From Paramecium sonneborni (taxonomy: Eukaryota > Ciliophora > Oligohymenophorea > Peniculida > Parameciidae), in assembly GCA_905182985.1 (NCBI GenBank), contig CAJJDN010000080.1, forward strand, positions 63,674 through 127,673: DNA of 64,000 bases, in the 5' to 3' direction. The translations under genes and the position numbers were made by a program. The notes beneath the pieces were generated by a model, which was not told the DNA's origin, did not search any database, and worked only from the letters and a program-made list of their open reading frames with translations. Positions 63,359 to 64,000 of this stretch are shown here, one piece after another; position 1 is the first letter of the stretch; each line of letters opens with the position of its first letter.

Positions 63359-63907
63359 TTAGGTTATTTTATGTGAATGTGAAATTAATTATTATTTGAA
63401 TTTAAAATGAGAACCTATGGTTAGACACTATTTACTCATTAATCTTCATCTAAGATTATATCTACTACCATCAGATAATTTATTGTCTGGTGTTATAAAA
63501 ATAATAATAAATTGCTGAATTTTATATATTCAATATACTTTTTAACAAAAGATTCTTGTAAATAATTTTGTTTTGTTAATAATACCTAAATCTTAATATC
63601 TTAAGTTTAAAAATACTTTCTTGCCATTAGCTCCACTCAATGTTATTATACAATAATATTATGTTGTTCCTTTTGGGCGAATTATTTGTTAATTTTGGCA
63701 TAATTAAGTTTCATCTATAAAATTTTTTTTTCGAATTGAAATTTAGATATTAGAAAGCATATACAATTTATCCTTGCATCTTAAATTCCTAAAAAATTGA
63801 ACCCATCTTATTCTTAATGCTTTAAAGTAAGCATCTAGAATTTGAAAAGCTAAAAATAAAGGTTTGCTGAAATTTAAAAAGTAAAATAGAATTTATTTTG
63901 AAAATAA
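63359..63907. other. Intergenic region, no confident gene
   Basis: A plus-strand frame from ATG 63410 (MRTYGQTLFTHQSSSKIIST) is open for about 110 codons but soon becomes hydrophobic and biased. Nothing else seen. Confidence 0.4.
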
Positions 63908-64000
63908 ATGAATGGCCAAGTAAATATTGAAAATTAGAGACAAGCTTATTTTGAATTAACTTAATACAATAAAAATTTTGAAGAAAGATAAAATAATCAA
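63908..64000 (+). CDS. 5' end of a gene running off the window
   Basis: ATG 63908 opens MNGQVNIENQRQAYFELTQY and NKNFEERQNNQ with no stop before the window ends. It is polar, Q/N-rich and typical of N-termini here. Family cannot be judged from 31 residues. Confidence 0.45.

Noticed and set aside
63108..63362. 84-aa M/K-rich plus-strand ORF
   Set aside because: Frame-shifted reading of the acidic GAT/GAA tract in the Nop14-like gene.

Overview
The window reads as somatic (macronuclear) DNA of an oligohymenophorean ciliate, most likely Paramecium or a close relative. In conserved genes TAA and TAG are read as glutamine and TGA is the only stop. Intergenic spaces are short, the DNA is very AT-rich, and genes are cut by tiny introns of about 17-37 nt, mostly 22-28 nt, with GT(A) at the 5' end and TAG or AAG at the 3' end. 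A standard-code ORF search therefore breaks nearly every gene here. I rebuilt genes by translating with the ciliate code and removing micro-introns that restore frame; for most genes the spliced length is then an exact multiple of three.

Layout. 1-6.2 kb: the 3' part of an unknown protein, an MFSD1-like transporter (-), a small unknown gene (+) and an EAG-like K+ channel with a cyclic-nucleotide-binding domain (-). 6.5-15 kb: a probable decayed gene, small unknown genes, a zinc-finger/MORN fusion, an HMG-box-like protein, a phosducin-like protein (PDCL3 family) and a Q/P/Y-rich protein. 15.4-24.4 kb: a second K+ channel, a secreted Cys-rich peptide, a selenoprotein W with its SECIS element, a CENP-V/GFA-fold protein, a poly-Q protein and prefoldin subunit 1. 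24.4-39.4 kb: two kinases of one architecture, an SNM1/Artemis-type nuclease, a 1570-aa coiled-coil protein, an ER J-protein and a NudE-like coiled coil. 39.4-49.0 kb: a sphingolipid desaturase, a 2186-aa coiled-coil repeat protein and a candidate 7TM receptor. 49.2-64 kb: ribosomal protein uL15 (RPL27A), a lipid-anchored MORN protein, a second selenoprotein W with SECIS, COMMD4, a trichocyst-matrix-like pseudogene, a CDKL-type kinase, a 1.7 kb gene-free stretch, a CAP-domain protein, a secreted alpha-amylase, an SNF1/AMPK-type kinase with UBA domain and a short Nop14-like protein.

Many genes fit known ciliate biology: K+ channels and cyclic-nucleotide signalling for membrane excitability, many kinases, MORN and long coiled-coil proteins for the cortex, and a trichocyst-matrix relic. 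Genes are monocistronic in appearance; neighbours are not obvious pathway partners. The clearest special features are two SelW-type selenoproteins in a genome where TGA is otherwise the only stop, an alternating two-type repeat in the giant coiled-coil protein, and a C-terminal motif shared by both K+ channels. All assignments come from reading the sequence; no database search was run.
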